12,454 nt of DNA, from positions 1 to 12,454 of the forward strand of contig CANRCI010000036.1 of NCBI GenBank assembly GCA_947629075.1. Reading direction: 5' to 3'. The stretch is from an uncultured Bacilli bacterium (lineage in GTDB: Bacteria > Bacillota_I > Bacilli_A > RF39 > UBA660). This document shows positions 1 through 6,496 of this stretch, piece after piece (within the stretch, counting starts at the first letter, position 1; each line of letters begins with the position of its first letter). The position numbers were made by a program, and so were the translations under genes. The notes under the pieces are model-generated. The model was not told the origin of the DNA and did no database searches. It worked only from the letters and a program-made list of their open reading frames with translations.

Positions 1-1
1 A

Positions 2-1243
2 GGTCTTTTAGTTATACCAATTCTACCGGTTATAGTGGGTGAAGTGGGTATTAGTGATAATATAACGATTATTTATCTCTTGTTTTTAATCGACATCGTA
101 TTTTCTTATTTTTTGGCTTATAAGCGTTCTATTATTTATGCTGATCAAAAGAATTTCATCATAAATTTAGTGCATATCGCTTATCTAATCGTATTGAATA
201 CTTTGCAGGTACTAATTTTAATCTATACAAAAAATTATTATTGGTATTTGATCATTAAAATTGTTATGCGCATATTAGAAAACGTCGTTTTAATATTAAT
301 TGCAAATAGGCTTTATCCTGTTATAAAAGAAAAGAATGTCAAACCTTTAGATAAAGTGGTCGAAAGAGATATATTCAAAAAAATCAAAGGACTTTTCTAT
401 CACAAAATCGGAAGCTTCGTCGTGCTTGGAAGTGACAACATCATAATTTCTACTTTTATCAATGTTAAAACAGTGGGACTTTACAGTAACTATGCACTGA
501 TACTTAATGCCTTAAACAATTTAGTATCTCAGATGTTTGCAGCCATAACTGCCGGAATCGGTAATTTACTAGTTGAGAAAAAGAAAAAGAAGAATTTGGA
601 TGTCTATAAAAACTTGCGTTTCATCAACTTTTGGATTTCTAGTTTTGTTGCAATATCTTTCTTTGTAGTAGCTGATAGTTTTATTGGCGTTTGGATTGGA
701 AAAAAATATATTTTGGAATTAGTAGTAGTATTAGTTCTAAGTATTAATTTATATTTACAATTGTTTCGTGGAAGTATCAACAGTTTTAAAGAAGCCGCTG
801 GCATTTATCACGAAGATAGATTTGTGCCATTAATAGAGTCACTAGTCAACATCGTAATGTCAATTATATTGCTCCATTTCATCGGTCTAGCTGGGGTATT
901 CCTTGGAACCATTGCTAGTAATTTGGTTCTTCATCTTTTCAGTTATCCGAAATATGTCTATAAAAAATTATTCGATAAAAGTTACTTTGATTACTATTTA
1001 GAATTTGTTAAATATTTTGTAACATTTATTGTGGGACTAGCTATCACCAAGTTTGTCGCATCATTGATTGTTGTACCAAATGTATTCTTTGCTTTAGTTA
1101 TCAATATTTTAATCTGTATTGTTGTTCCTAATGTTTTGTACATGTTAATTTTTGTTCGAAGTGCAGAATTTGATTATTGTAAAAAATTATTTTTAAATAT
1201 TATTAAAAATTTTGGAGGAAGAAGAAATGAAAAAAACGCTTAA
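2..1243 (+). CDS. Wzx/MATE-like polysaccharide flippase, 5'-truncated by the window edge
   Basis: The frame is open from base 2 to the TAA ending at 1243, giving 413 visible residues. A GTG at 35 is internal, since coding-quality sequence continues upstream of it, so the true start lies outside the window. The protein is very hydrophobic, with about ten membrane helices broken by short basic loops (for example a KKKKKN stretch encoded near 580-597). This matches the polysaccharide biosynthesis C-terminal / RfbX-Wzx branch of the MOP flippase superfamily, whose members are usually about 450-520 residues, so perhaps 50-100 N-terminal residues are missing. Family members move lipid-linked sugars across the cytoplasmic membrane; the substrate here cannot be told. 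The 3' end overlaps the next gene by 17 bp, so the two are probably translated from one message. A glycosyltransferase 1.5 kb downstream fits a surface-glycan role. I am sure of the superfamily, not of the substrate. Confidence 0.8.
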   Translation, partial: GLLVIPILPVIVGEVGISDNITIIYLLFLIDIVFSYFLAYKRSIIYADQKNFIINLVHIAYLIVLNTLQVLILIYTKNYYWYLIIKIVMRILENVVLILIANRLYPVIKEKNVKPLDKVVERDIFKKIKGLFYHKIGSFVVLGSDNIIISTFINVKTVGLYSNYALILNALNNLVSQMFAAITAGIGNLLVEKKKKKNLDVYKNLRFINFWISSFVAISFFVVADSFIGVWIGKKYILELVVVLVLSINLYLQLFRGSINSFKEAAGIYHEDRFVPLIESLVNIVMSIILLHFIGLAGVFLGTIASNLVLHLFSYPKYVYKKLFDKSYFDYYLEFVKYFVTFIVGLAITKFVASLIVVPNVFFALVINILICIVVPNVLYMLIFVRSAEFDYCKKLFLNIIKNFGGRRNEKNA

Positions 1244-1814
1244 AGTAATTATTGTCCTATTGGTTGTTATTTCATTGGTAGGATGTGGTAAAGAAAAAGG
1301 AGATGAAAATTTGATGAGTGGTAAAGTTAACGCTGTGATTACAGTAAAAGATTATGGAGAAATAGCCTTGGAACTAGATGCTTCAACAGCTCCAATTACG
1401 GTTACTAACTTTGTTAAGTTGGCTAAAGATGGGTTCTACGATGGGCTTACTTTTCATCGAATCATTGACGGATTTATGATTCAAGGTGGTGATCCTACTG
1501 GTACTGGTAATGGTGGTAGTAGTGAAGAGATTAAGGGTGAGTTTAGTTCTAATGGTGTAGAAAATAATATCAGTCATACTAGAGGTGTCATTTCAATGGC
1601 TAGAGCTCAAAACCCTAATAGTGCTAGTAGTCAATTCTTTATAGTTCAGAAAGATTCTACTTATTTGGATGGCGATTATGCTGCTTTTGGTCATGTTACT
1701 AAAGGAATGGAAGTAGTTGATAAGATTGCTACTAGTGTTAAAGTAGAGGATGATAATGGAACTGTTTTAAAAGAAAATCAACCTATTATTGAAAAAGTAG
1801 AAATTGTTGAATAA
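1227..1814 (+). CDS. ppiA: Cyclophilin-type peptidyl-prolyl isomerase, lipoprotein
   Basis: A 195-residue protein. The N-terminus has a lysine-rich signal, a hydrophobic core and a lipobox LVGC with the lipidated Cys at residue 20, so it should be anchored on the outer face of the membrane. The cyclophilin fold follows from about residue 33: FHR at 76-78 (catalytic Arg78), the FMIQGGDPTGTG block at 83-94, MARA at 124-127 and SQFF at 136-139. The position equivalent to the cyclosporin-contacting Trp of human CypA is Tyr146, and the conserved His of the following strand is replaced by Ala (YAAFG, 151-155); both changes are common in bacterial members. It would catalyse cis-trans isomerisation of prolyl bonds in exported proteins. 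The ATG at 1227 was chosen because GGAGG lies 8 nt upstream (1214-1218) and the signal peptide begins there; an in-frame TTG at 1212 overlaps that site. It overlaps the flippase by 17 bp, and a terminator follows. Confidence 0.92.
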   Translation: MKKTLKVIIVLLVVISLVGCGKEKGDENLMSGKVNAVITVKDYGEIALELDASTAPITVTNFVKLAKDGFYDGLTFHRIIDGFMIQGGDPTGTGNGGSSEEIKGEFSSNGVENNISHTRGVISMARAQNPNSASSQFFIVQKDSTYLDGDYAAFGHVTKGMEVVDKIATSVKVEDDNGTVLKENQPIIEKVEIVE

Positions 1815-1817
1815 AAG

Positions 1818-1843
1818 TTACTTAATTTTAAGTAATTTTTTTT
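1818..1843 (+). terminator. Rho-independent terminator after ppiA
   Basis: TTACTTA (1818-1824) pairs with TAAGTAA (1829-1835) around a 4-nt loop, followed at once by eight T (1836-1843). The stem is AT-only, so it is not very stable, but the shape and position 3 bp after the stop codon fit an intrinsic terminator closing the flippase-ppiA transcript. Confidence 0.65.
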
Positions 1844-1882
1844 ATCGTTTTGTGAATTGTTTGTGAAAAATGATAAAAAATG

Positions 1883-1911
1883 TTGAAAATTAGGGGTAGC
1901 GATGTTAAACT
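1883..1911 (+). promoter_or_regulatory. Candidate sigma-A promoter of the thioredoxin-like gene
   Basis: TTGAAA (1883-1888), a 17-nt spacer and TAAACT (1906-1911), preceded by TGT (1903-1905), which makes an extended -10. Transcription would start near 1918, just before the AAGGAGG site at 1919-1925. This placement also argues against the ATG at 1902 as a start. Upstream, TTTGTGAA occurs twice (1849-1856 and 1860-1867), 11 bp apart. Confidence 0.45.
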
Positions 1912-1934
1912 TAAGTAGAAGGAGGATTGGAAAA

Positions 1935-2636
1935 ATGGCAAAAGCAAAAAATGCAAAAAAGAATAAAACAGAGGATAAAAAAGAAAAGGAAATAGATAAA
2001 TTAGAAGATGAATTAGAGGAAGTAAAAGAAGAAGTTCGCGTTTATAGTGAAGATGATGAACAGGAAGAAGTTTCAGATCCAATTGTAGCTAGCCTAAAAC
2101 AAATTAAGGCTTTAGCTTGGGTTATGCTTGCTATCTTAGTAATCAATACGATTATTTTAGGATCTGCTTTAAATAGCAATAATAAAAATGCTAATGCTTC
2201 TACTACTTCTGCATCAGATGGTACTGATACTACTGAAAATACTGAGGCAACTGAAGAGGAGACATCAGATGAATATGACGTTAGTATGTTTACAGAAATC
2301 GATGCTGATAAGTTAGTCGATCTATACAATAGTAAGAAGTTAAGTGTTATTTACTTTGGTAGACCAACTTGTGGTTTCTGTGTACAATTCCTACCTAGCT
2401 TACAAAAATCAGTTGAAGAGTATGATTATGAATTGTATTATGTAGACATCGATAAAGTAAGTGATGATGACGTAGAAAAGATTACTAAACTTGATGATTT
2501 CTTCGAAGAGAAATATGGTGAAACACCTACTGTCGTATTCGTTAAGAATAAGAAAATAGTTGATAATCAAGTTGGTGCAGCTGACTATGATACATACGCT
2601 GATATGCTTGAAGATAACGGAATCGATAAGAAATAA
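1935..2636 (+). CDS. Membrane-anchored thioredoxin-fold protein (CGFC), outward-facing
   Basis: A 233-residue protein. Residues 1-57 are highly charged (Lys-rich, then Glu-rich, probably coiled) and should be cytoplasmic. A single membrane helix spans about 58-79, followed by a low-complexity Ser/Thr/Glu/Asn linker (80-113). A thioredoxin-like domain (about 117-230) has the redox motif CGFC at 146-149 after a YFGRPT strand-turn and a cis-proline candidate at Pro198 (ETPTVVFV). The topology puts the active site outside the cell. The closest general type is the thioredoxin-family / bacteriocin-accessory-like proteins of low-GC Gram-positives; a disulfide oxidase, isomerase or reductase role cannot be told apart from sequence. 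The start at 1935 is supported by AAGGAGG (1919-1925) 9 nt upstream; an in-frame ATG at 1902 precedes that site. The gene stands alone between two terminators. Fold assignment is firm; substrate is unknown. Confidence 0.85.
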   Translation: MAKAKNAKKNKTEDKKEKEIDKLEDELEEVKEEVRVYSEDDEQEEVSDPIVASLKQIKALAWVMLAILVINTIILGSALNSNNKNANASTTSASDGTDTTENTEATEEETSDEYDVSMFTEIDADKLVDLYNSKKLSVIYFGRPTCGFCVQFLPSLQKSVEEYDYELYYVDIDKVSDDDVEKITKLDDFFEEKYGETPTVVFVKNKKIVDNQVGAADYDTYADMLEDNGIDKK

Positions 2637-2644
2637 TCATAAAT

Positions 2645-2673
2645 AAAAGGCGACTTATAGTCGCTTTTATTTT
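2645..2673 (+). terminator. Rho-independent terminator after the thioredoxin-like gene
   Basis: GCGAC (2650-2654) pairs with GTCGC (2660-2664) around the loop TTATA, extended by AAAA/TTTT across one bulged G (2649), and followed by a T-rich tract ending at 2673. It starts 8 bp after the stop codon, and the next promoter begins 8 bp after its end. Confidence 0.85.
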
Positions 2674-2680
2674 GGGTTCA

Positions 2681-2709
2681 TTGACAAAAAAGATTGAAGT
2701 AGTTAGAAT
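2681..2709 (+). promoter_or_regulatory. Sigma-A promoter of the glycosyltransferase gene
   Basis: A perfect -35 TTGACA (2681-2686), a 17-nt spacer and TAGAAT (2704-2709). Transcription should start at about 2716, which is the first base of the AGGTG ribosome site, leaving an untranslated leader of only about 10 nt. Confidence 0.75.
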
Positions 2710-2725
2710 TTATTTAGGTGATAGT

Positions 2726-3661
2726 ATGAAATTGTCGTTAGTTGTACCTTGTTATAACGAAGAACAAAATGTCAGTTTGTTTTATGAAAAAGTAAAAGAA
2801 GATTTTAGTAAAGTTAAATTTGATTATGAAATCGTTTTTATCAATGATGGCAGTAGTGATAATACTATTGACGAGTTGAAGAAGTTGTGTAAAGACAAGA
2901 AGAAAAAAATAAAAGTTATTGATTTTTCGAGAAATTTTGGAAAAGAAGCAGCCATGTATGCAGGACTTAAAAATGCTAGTGGCGATTATGTAACAATAAT
3001 CGATGCTGATTTACAACAAGATCCTAAATTGGTACTAGATATGGTTAAATTTTTAGATGAAAATGATGATTACGATTGTGTTGCAGCTTATCAAGAAGAA
3101 AGAATTGAGGGAAAAGTTTTGTCTTTCTTTAAAAATTCTTTTTATAAATTGATTAATAAGATGAGTGATACTACTTTTGTCAGAGGGGCCAGCGATTTTA
3201 GGACTTGTCGTAGACGTATGGTTGAGGCCATAATCAGTATGGAAGAGTATTTTAGATTCTCTAAAGGGATTTTTGCTTGGGTTGGATTTAAAACATATTT
3301 TATTCCTTACGTAGCCCATGAAAGAGCAAGTGGTAGTAGCAGTTGGAGCTTTTGGAAATTGTTTAAATATGCGATAGATGGGATAATTGCATTTTCGACA
3401 GTACCACTTAGAATTTCTACTATCGTTGGTTTGTTATCATCAGTTTTATCAATAATTTATTTAATTGTAGTCATCGTTCAAAAGTTAGTGTTTTCAATTG
3501 CTATTCCAGGATATGCCACCATTGTCGTACTCATCTTGTTATTAGGTGGATTGCAGTTGTTTTCCCTAGGAATACTTGGCGAATATGTAGCTCGTACTTA
3601 TGTTGAAACGAAAAAGAGACCAATCTATATCGCTAAAGAAATAATCAGTTATGAAAAATAA
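2726..3661 (+). CDS. Family 2 glycosyltransferase, DPM1/GtrB-type polyprenyl-phosphate sugar transferase
   Basis: A 311-residue protein. The N-terminal GT-A domain opens with SLVVPCYNEEQN (4-15), has the nucleotide-binding VFINDGSSDNT (37-47), FSRNFGKEAA (67-76) and the metal-binding DAD at 93-95 (IIDADLQQDP). It ends in two membrane helices (about 228-251 and 262-285) and a basic tail, as in the GtrB/CsbB/YkcC group of about 310-330 residues. Family members transfer a sugar from a nucleotide donor to undecaprenyl phosphate at the inner face of the membrane; the sugar is not predictable. The ATG at 2726 has AGGTG 5 nt upstream (2716-2720). The frame is open back to a TTG at 2672, but that stretch contains the terminator tail and the promoter, so it is not coding. 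Together with the flippase upstream it could feed surface glycosylation. Confidence 0.88.
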   Translation: MKLSLVVPCYNEEQNVSLFYEKVKEDFSKVKFDYEIVFINDGSSDNTIDELKKLCKDKKKKIKVIDFSRNFGKEAAMYAGLKNASGDYVTIIDADLQQDPKLVLDMVKFLDENDDYDCVAAYQEERIEGKVLSFFKNSFYKLINKMSDTTFVRGASDFRTCRRRMVEAIISMEEYFRFSKGIFAWVGFKTYFIPYVAHERASGSSSWSFWKLFKYAIDGIIAFSTVPLRISTIVGLLSSVLSIIYLIVVIVQKLVFSIAIPGYATIVVLILLLGGLQLFSLGILGEYVARTYVETKKRPIYIAKEIISYEK

Positions 3662-3666
3662 GGTGC

Positions 3667-3695
3667 TTGTCATCTTTTTTTAATTAAGATATACT
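3667..3695 (+). promoter_or_regulatory. Sigma-A promoter of the glucosaminidase-fusion operon
   Basis: TTGTCA (3667-3672), a 17-nt spacer and TATACT (3690-3695), starting 5 bp after the glycosyltransferase stop codon. The predicted start near 3702 gives a leader of about 20 nt that contains the AGGTGG site at 3713-3718. Confidence 0.72.
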
Positions 3696-3722
3696 TAAAA
3701 TAGTTGAGAAGTAGGTGGATTT

Positions 3723-4724
3723 ATGTATTTAGCTTTAGCTTGTGAAAAATCAGACGTTCTTAGTGTCATTTCTTTTATTAAGACGATTATGAATACGATT
3801 TGTACTTTGGTTCCAATCGTTTTAATCGTCATGGTAAGTATTGATTTGTTAAAGATCGTTATCAATGGTGATGATAATACTGTTAAGACCTCTACGAAAA
3901 CGATAATTAATCGCGTAATTGGTGCTGTTGCAGTGTTTTTTGTACCGACGATAGTGGCCCTTGTATTGGGTAGTATTGAAAACTTTACTAGTGATTATTC
4001 AGTATGCTGGGATAGTGCTACGAGTGAAAATATTAAATTTTATAGAAGTTTGGAAAAACTAGAAGAACAAGAACAAAAAGAAGCCAATAAAAAGAAAAAA
4101 GAATTGGCGACAAAAGAGAGAGAAGAATTGAATACTACCCGTGAAAATTTACGAAAAAAAGCTTATGCAGATGCTAAAAAGAAAGAAGAAGCAGAAAAAA
4201 ATAATAATAGTGGAACAGATACTAGTTCAGTTCCCGGTAAAGCTCAAAGTTACAAAGATGTAAATTGGGATACGAATGATGTTACTAAGATTTCTAATCT
4301 ATCGAGTGATCAATTAAAAAAAGTATTGAACTCTTATGGTGGAAAAGCTAAAAATTTTGCTCCTTATGCATCTAATTATATTAAAACGGAGCAAAAATAT
4401 GGAATTAACGTTTTCTTTATAATCGGTTTAGAAGCTCAAGAATCTACTTGGTTGACCAGTAAAGCAGCTGTCAGATGTAACAATTTAGGTGGGGTAATGA
4501 AAACTCCTCGCTGTATGTCAGGATCCAAATTAGCTAAGTTTTCATCTAAAGGTGATTTTATCAATTATCAAGGTGATTTTCTAAAGAGATTGTACATAAA
4601 TCAAGGACTTAAATCGATTCCCAAAATTCAGAAGAAGTATTGTCAATCGGGATGTTTTAGTTGGGTAAGCAACGTCGAGAAAATTGGTAATAAATTGTTT
4701 AATCAAGTGAAAAAAATAATGTAG
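3723..4724 (+). CDS. VirB2/TrbC-like two-helix membrane module fused to a glucosaminidase-like wall hydrolase
   Basis: A 333-residue protein in three parts. Residues 1-90 hold a short N-terminus, a helix (about 22-47), a polar turn NGDDNTVKTSTK, and a second helix (about 64-83) with VFFVPTIVALV; this spacing and pattern resemble VirB2/TrbC-like pilin-type small membrane proteins. Residues 100-165 are a Lys/Glu-rich coiled stretch, then a Ser/Thr/Asn linker. Residues 195-333 resemble the GH73 / Glucosaminidase domain: GLEAQESTW (235-243), with Glu240 aligning to the catalytic Glu of the usual ALESGWG motif, then NNLGGV at 253-258. Both ends of the hairpin should face outward, placing the hydrolase at the wall. 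Cysteines are at 7, 27, 95, 252, 264, 307 and 311; all but 27 (in the membrane) should be external. The start has AGGTGG a few bases upstream. It is the first gene of a two-gene operon. The hydrolase domain is fairly sure; the pilin-like relation is a weaker pattern match. Confidence 0.72.
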   Translation: MYLALACEKSDVLSVISFIKTIMNTICTLVPIVLIVMVSIDLLKIVINGDDNTVKTSTKTIINRVIGAVAVFFVPTIVALVLGSIENFTSDYSVCWDSATSENIKFYRSLEKLEEQEQKEANKKKKELATKEREELNTTRENLRKKAYADAKKKEEAEKNNNSGTDTSSVPGKAQSYKDVNWDTNDVTKISNLSSDQLKKVLNSYGGKAKNFAPYASNYIKTEQKYGINVFFIIGLEAQESTWLTSKAAVRCNNLGGVMKTPRCMSGSKLAKFSSKGDFINYQGDFLKRLYINQGLKSIPKIQKKYCQSGCFSWVSNVEKIGNKLFNQVKKIM

Positions 4725-4732
4725 GTGATGAG

Positions 4733-5353
4733 ATGAAAAAGATTTTATTAGTATTGGGAAGCATCATTTTATTAATTATCTTACTTTCAGGACTTAAGGG
4801 TGCAACATCTAAAAATGATGATGAATATGTAAAAAAATATCTTTTAGATCACGGTTATGAAGCTGTTGATACCAGTGATGAAGAGGTAGATAAATCAAAC
4901 CTTCATGAGGATGATGAAGTAGCTGTCAATACCCAATTTCGTAAAGTAGTAAGTGATATCGATTATGATACTTACAATAAACAAGTAGAAGCTGGTAAAG
5001 ATAGTGAATATACAGAATACTATTACGATATAAGTACTAAAGAATTCATTAAGAATAACTTTAAGACGTATGATGGAATGAGTTTAAATTTAAATATTAC
5101 GTATCTTTTCGACAACCAACCGGAATACATTTATGATATATCTATGGAATCTTTTCAAGTCATTTTAGAGGGAAAGTACGATTTGGATAAGAAAGATCTC
5201 GTCAGTTGCGAAATAGCTGGAAATCAAACGATTGACGATAATTCAAAGAGTATTTATTGTGACAAAGTTAAGTTAGAGTTAAGTAATTTTTCTGATGAAA
5301 TAGATTTGTTCCTAGCTAATCCACGATTTAAGAAAAATGTTTTAGAAAAATAA
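4733..5353 (+). CDS. Membrane-anchored secreted protein of unknown function
   Basis: A 206-residue protein I do not recognise. The N-terminus MKKILLVLGS plus a hydrophobic run to about residue 22 forms an uncleaved anchor or a signal peptide; there is no lipobox Cys. The remainder is acidic and hydrophilic, rich in Asp, Tyr and Lys, with a predicted mixed alpha/beta domain (about 60-206) and two cysteines, 159 and 176, which could pair outside the cell. Its ribosome site AGGTG (4723-4727) begins inside the TAG stop of the previous gene, and the ATG lies 8 nt after that stop, so the two are almost certainly cotranscribed and perhaps translationally coupled. This suggests it works with the glucosaminidase fusion protein, for instance as a partner at the wall, but no motif shows how. 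Confidence 0.7.
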   Translation: MKKILLVLGSIILLIILLSGLKGATSKNDDEYVKKYLLDHGYEAVDTSDEEVDKSNLHEDDEVAVNTQFRKVVSDIDYDTYNKQVEAGKDSEYTEYYYDISTKEFIKNNFKTYDGMSLNLNITYLFDNQPEYIYDISMESFQVILEGKYDLDKKDLVSCEIAGNQTIDDNSKSIYCDKVKLELSNFSDEIDLFLANPRFKKNVLEK

Positions 5354-5408
5354 ATGTCAAATTATGTTAAGTTGATAAAAAAAGATAAGTTGATGCATAT
5401 AAATGTAG

Positions 5409-5414
5409 TATAAT
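5409..5414 (+). promoter_or_regulatory. Candidate -10 element for mraY
   Basis: A perfect TATAAT 27 bp before the mraY start codon, giving a start near 5421. No good -35 stands at 16-18 bp upstream. Instead, TAAGTTGAT is repeated at 5368-5376 and 5386-5394 (18 bp apart), which might be an activator or repressor site; that role is inference. Confidence 0.45.
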
Positions 5415-5440
5415 TTATAATACAGATTTGGAGTGATTAG

Positions 5441-6427
5441 ATGGGAATTTTACTACTTACTAAGTCGATATTTGCAGTAATGATTGGGTTCCTTGGTGCA
5501 ACAATATTGGGGTTAGTTTTGATACCAATATTAAAAGATCTAAATGCTGGACAGAGAATTAGTGTTTTTGTCGGAGATAATCACAAGAAAAAAGAAGGTA
5601 CTCCAACTTTGGGTGGCTTGATTTTTATAATTCCTACAGTTTTAGCAACAATTGGTTTAATAATTACCGGGAAAATTAATTTTACAACTAATTTGGGGAT
5701 TATTTTATTAGTATTTTTAGGATATGCTTTCATTGGTTTTCTAGATGATTTTTTGAGTTTGAAACGACATGATAATGAAGGATTGACAACTTTTCAAAAA
5801 CTGTTTATGCAACTGGTAATTGCGCTTGGTTTTTTCTATTTATACATGAGAACGGGAGGTAGCACAGCTCTACACATATCAACTCTGAAAATAAATATCG
5901 AGATGGGTTGGTTTTATGGAGTGTTCCTATTGTTTATTTTAGTCGGAGCTAGTAATGCTGTTAATCTTACCGATGGTTTAGATGGATTAGCTGGTGGACT
6001 TTCAGCGATTGCTTTCATCGCTTTCTCACTCATATCTTTAATGGTAGGTTTTGAGGAAATTGGAATATTTACCTTTATTCTAGTAGGAGCATTATTGGGA
6101 TTTTTAATATACAATACCCATCCCGCTAAAGTCTTTATGGGTGATACTGGTTCGCTTGCTCTTGGAGCTGTAATGGGAGCAGTTGCAATTCTTACCCATC
6201 GTGAAGTTACTCTTTTAGTAGTTGCTAGTGTCTTTGTCATTGAGACGTTGAGTGTTATCCTTCAAGTATTGTGGGTATATTTATTCAAGAAAAAATTGTT
6301 TTTGATGACACCGCTTCATCACCATTTCGAAAAACTGGGATGGGCTGAGACAGATATCGTTAAACTTTTCTGGGTTGTAGGACTTATTCTTACAATGGCA
6401 GGAATTTTCTTTGGAGTATGGTTATAA
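5441..6427 (+). CDS. mraY: Phospho-N-acetylmuramoyl-pentapeptide-transferase
   Basis: A 328-residue polytopic membrane enzyme of usual length for MraY. It transfers phospho-MurNAc-pentapeptide from UDP to undecaprenyl phosphate, making lipid I on the inner face of the membrane. Signature motifs are all present: GTPTLGG (53-59), FLDD (100-103, with the conserved Asp pair at 102-103), NAVNLTDGLDGLAGG (172-186), FMGDTGS (232-238) and the histidine motif TPLHHHFE (290-297). The start has GGAGTG (5430-5435) 5 nt upstream. The coding region ends in three consecutive in-frame stops, TAA TAA TAG (6425-6433). The next gene is ftsW; murD, which normally sits between the two in a dcw cluster, is absent. 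Function is unambiguous. Confidence 0.97.
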   Translation: MGILLLTKSIFAVMIGFLGATILGLVLIPILKDLNAGQRISVFVGDNHKKKEGTPTLGGLIFIIPTVLATIGLIITGKINFTTNLGIILLVFLGYAFIGFLDDFLSLKRHDNEGLTTFQKLFMQLVIALGFFYLYMRTGGSTALHISTLKINIEMGWFYGVFLLFILVGASNAVNLTDGLDGLAGGLSAIAFIAFSLISLMVGFEEIGIFTFILVGALLGFLIYNTHPAKVFMGDTGSLALGAVMGAVAILTHREVTLLVVASVFVIETLSVILQVLWVYLFKKKLFLMTPLHHHFEKLGWAETDIVKLFWVVGLILTMAGIFFGVWL

Positions 6428-6496
6428 TAATAGCTGACTCTTTTTTTTATGTAATAAAATAAGCTTTTTATCTATAAAATGTATAAAGGTGATGTT

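Noticed and set aside
1902..1934. In-frame ATG adding 11 residues to the thioredoxin-like protein
   Set aside because: It precedes the AAGGAGG site and overlaps the candidate -10; the ATG at 1935 is correctly spaced.
2672..2725. In-frame TTG start adding 18 residues to the glycosyltransferase
   Set aside because: The stretch contains the end of a terminator and the -35 and -10 of the gene's own promoter; the family domain begins at the ATG at 2726.
6450..6478. Possible promoter before ftsW (TATAAA at 6473-6478)
   Set aside because: The -35 zone (TGTAAT) is poor, and the short gap from mraY suggests cotranscription.
6479..6496. In-frame ATG adding 6 residues to FtsW
   Set aside because: It has no ribosome site, while the ATG at 6497 has AGGTG 5 nt upstream.
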